A stretch of 64,000 nt of DNA from the NCBI GenBank assembly GCA_021779935.1, contig JAJXZT010000032.1, forward strand, positions 101,009 through 165,008, read 5' to 3'. Positions 63,946 through 64,000 of the stretch are shown here, piece by piece (position 1 is the first letter of the stretch; every line of letters begins with the position of its first letter). The stretch comes from Acidobacteriota bacterium. GTDB lineage: Bacteria > Acidobacteriota > Terriglobia > Terriglobales > Acidobacteriaceae. Below the pieces are notes generated by a model. The model was given only the letters and a program-made list of their open reading frames with translations. It was not told the DNA's origin and ran no database searches. The position numbers were made by a program, and so were the translations under genes.

Positions 63946-64000
63946 TGGCGACAGGGGACCTTGGCGATGGCGACGGGCTTCGAGCGGTACGGGAAGAAGA

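Overview
The window looks like chromosome of an Acidobacteriota member, probably class Terriglobia. This is inferred from protein style, not from a marker gene: PEP-CTERM proteins, a giant SBBP/IPT-type surface protein, many short secreted proteins of unknown function, moderately high GC, and frequent GTG/TTG starts. No phage, IS element, CRISPR array or rRNA was seen. One tRNA (anticodon CAU) is present.

Layout. (1) 1-7.4 kb is a nucleic-acid and nucleoside salvage neighbourhood: deoA (cut by the left edge), deoC and hpt on the minus strand, a secreted adenosine deaminase, cdd, a secreted S1/P1-type nuclease, tdk and a nucleoside deoxyribosyltransferase-like gene. (2) 7.6-10.6 kb holds a secreted esterase and a MacB-like ABC transporter pair. 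(3) 10.7-17.2 kb is a compact histidine operon, hisL-I-G-D-C-B-H-F-A. Its leader reads as a classical attenuator: consensus promoter, a 24-residue leader peptide with seven consecutive His codons, a 15-bp candidate antiterminator and an intrinsic terminator. (4) 17.5-22.7 kb has sucA, a UPF0126/TRIC-like membrane protein, an FAD oxidoreductase and an XRE-cupin regulator. (5) 22.9-34.5 kb is one gene for a mosaic exported protein of about 3,850 residues. (6) 34.6-45.6 kb holds small secreted and membrane proteins, two tandem PEP-CTERM paralogues, a SpoIIE-type phosphatase, the tRNA, a glycosyltransferase and an FmdE-like protein. (7) 45.7-53.6 kb carries galT and yraN, then a full iscR-S-U-A-hscB-hscA-fdx-iscX cluster with IscR-like operators upstream. 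(8) 53.9-60.3 kb has small proteins, a lone receiver, tsaD, a CCA-adding enzyme and DUF721(DciA-like)-gatC-gatA. (9) 60.3-64 kb has a NadR-like enzyme and a minus-strand signalling group: a DHp-only protein, an NtrC-type sigma-54 activator and a pseudo-receiver protein. The first of these may continue past the right edge.

Working together: secreted nuclease and adenosine deaminase would act on extracellular nucleic acid, and tdk, cdd, deoA, deoC and hpt would recover bases and deoxyribose-phosphate. Every junction from hisI to hisF overlaps by 1-8 bases, so one attenuation decision would set nearly the whole histidine pathway (hisE and the hisN-type phosphatase are not here). The isc genes form one Fe-S assembly unit that IscR probably represses.

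The best candidate for something not well described is the his leader, where promoter geometry suggests near-leaderless translation of the His-rich peptide. Next are the giant mosaic protein and the split-kinase-like signalling group at the right edge.
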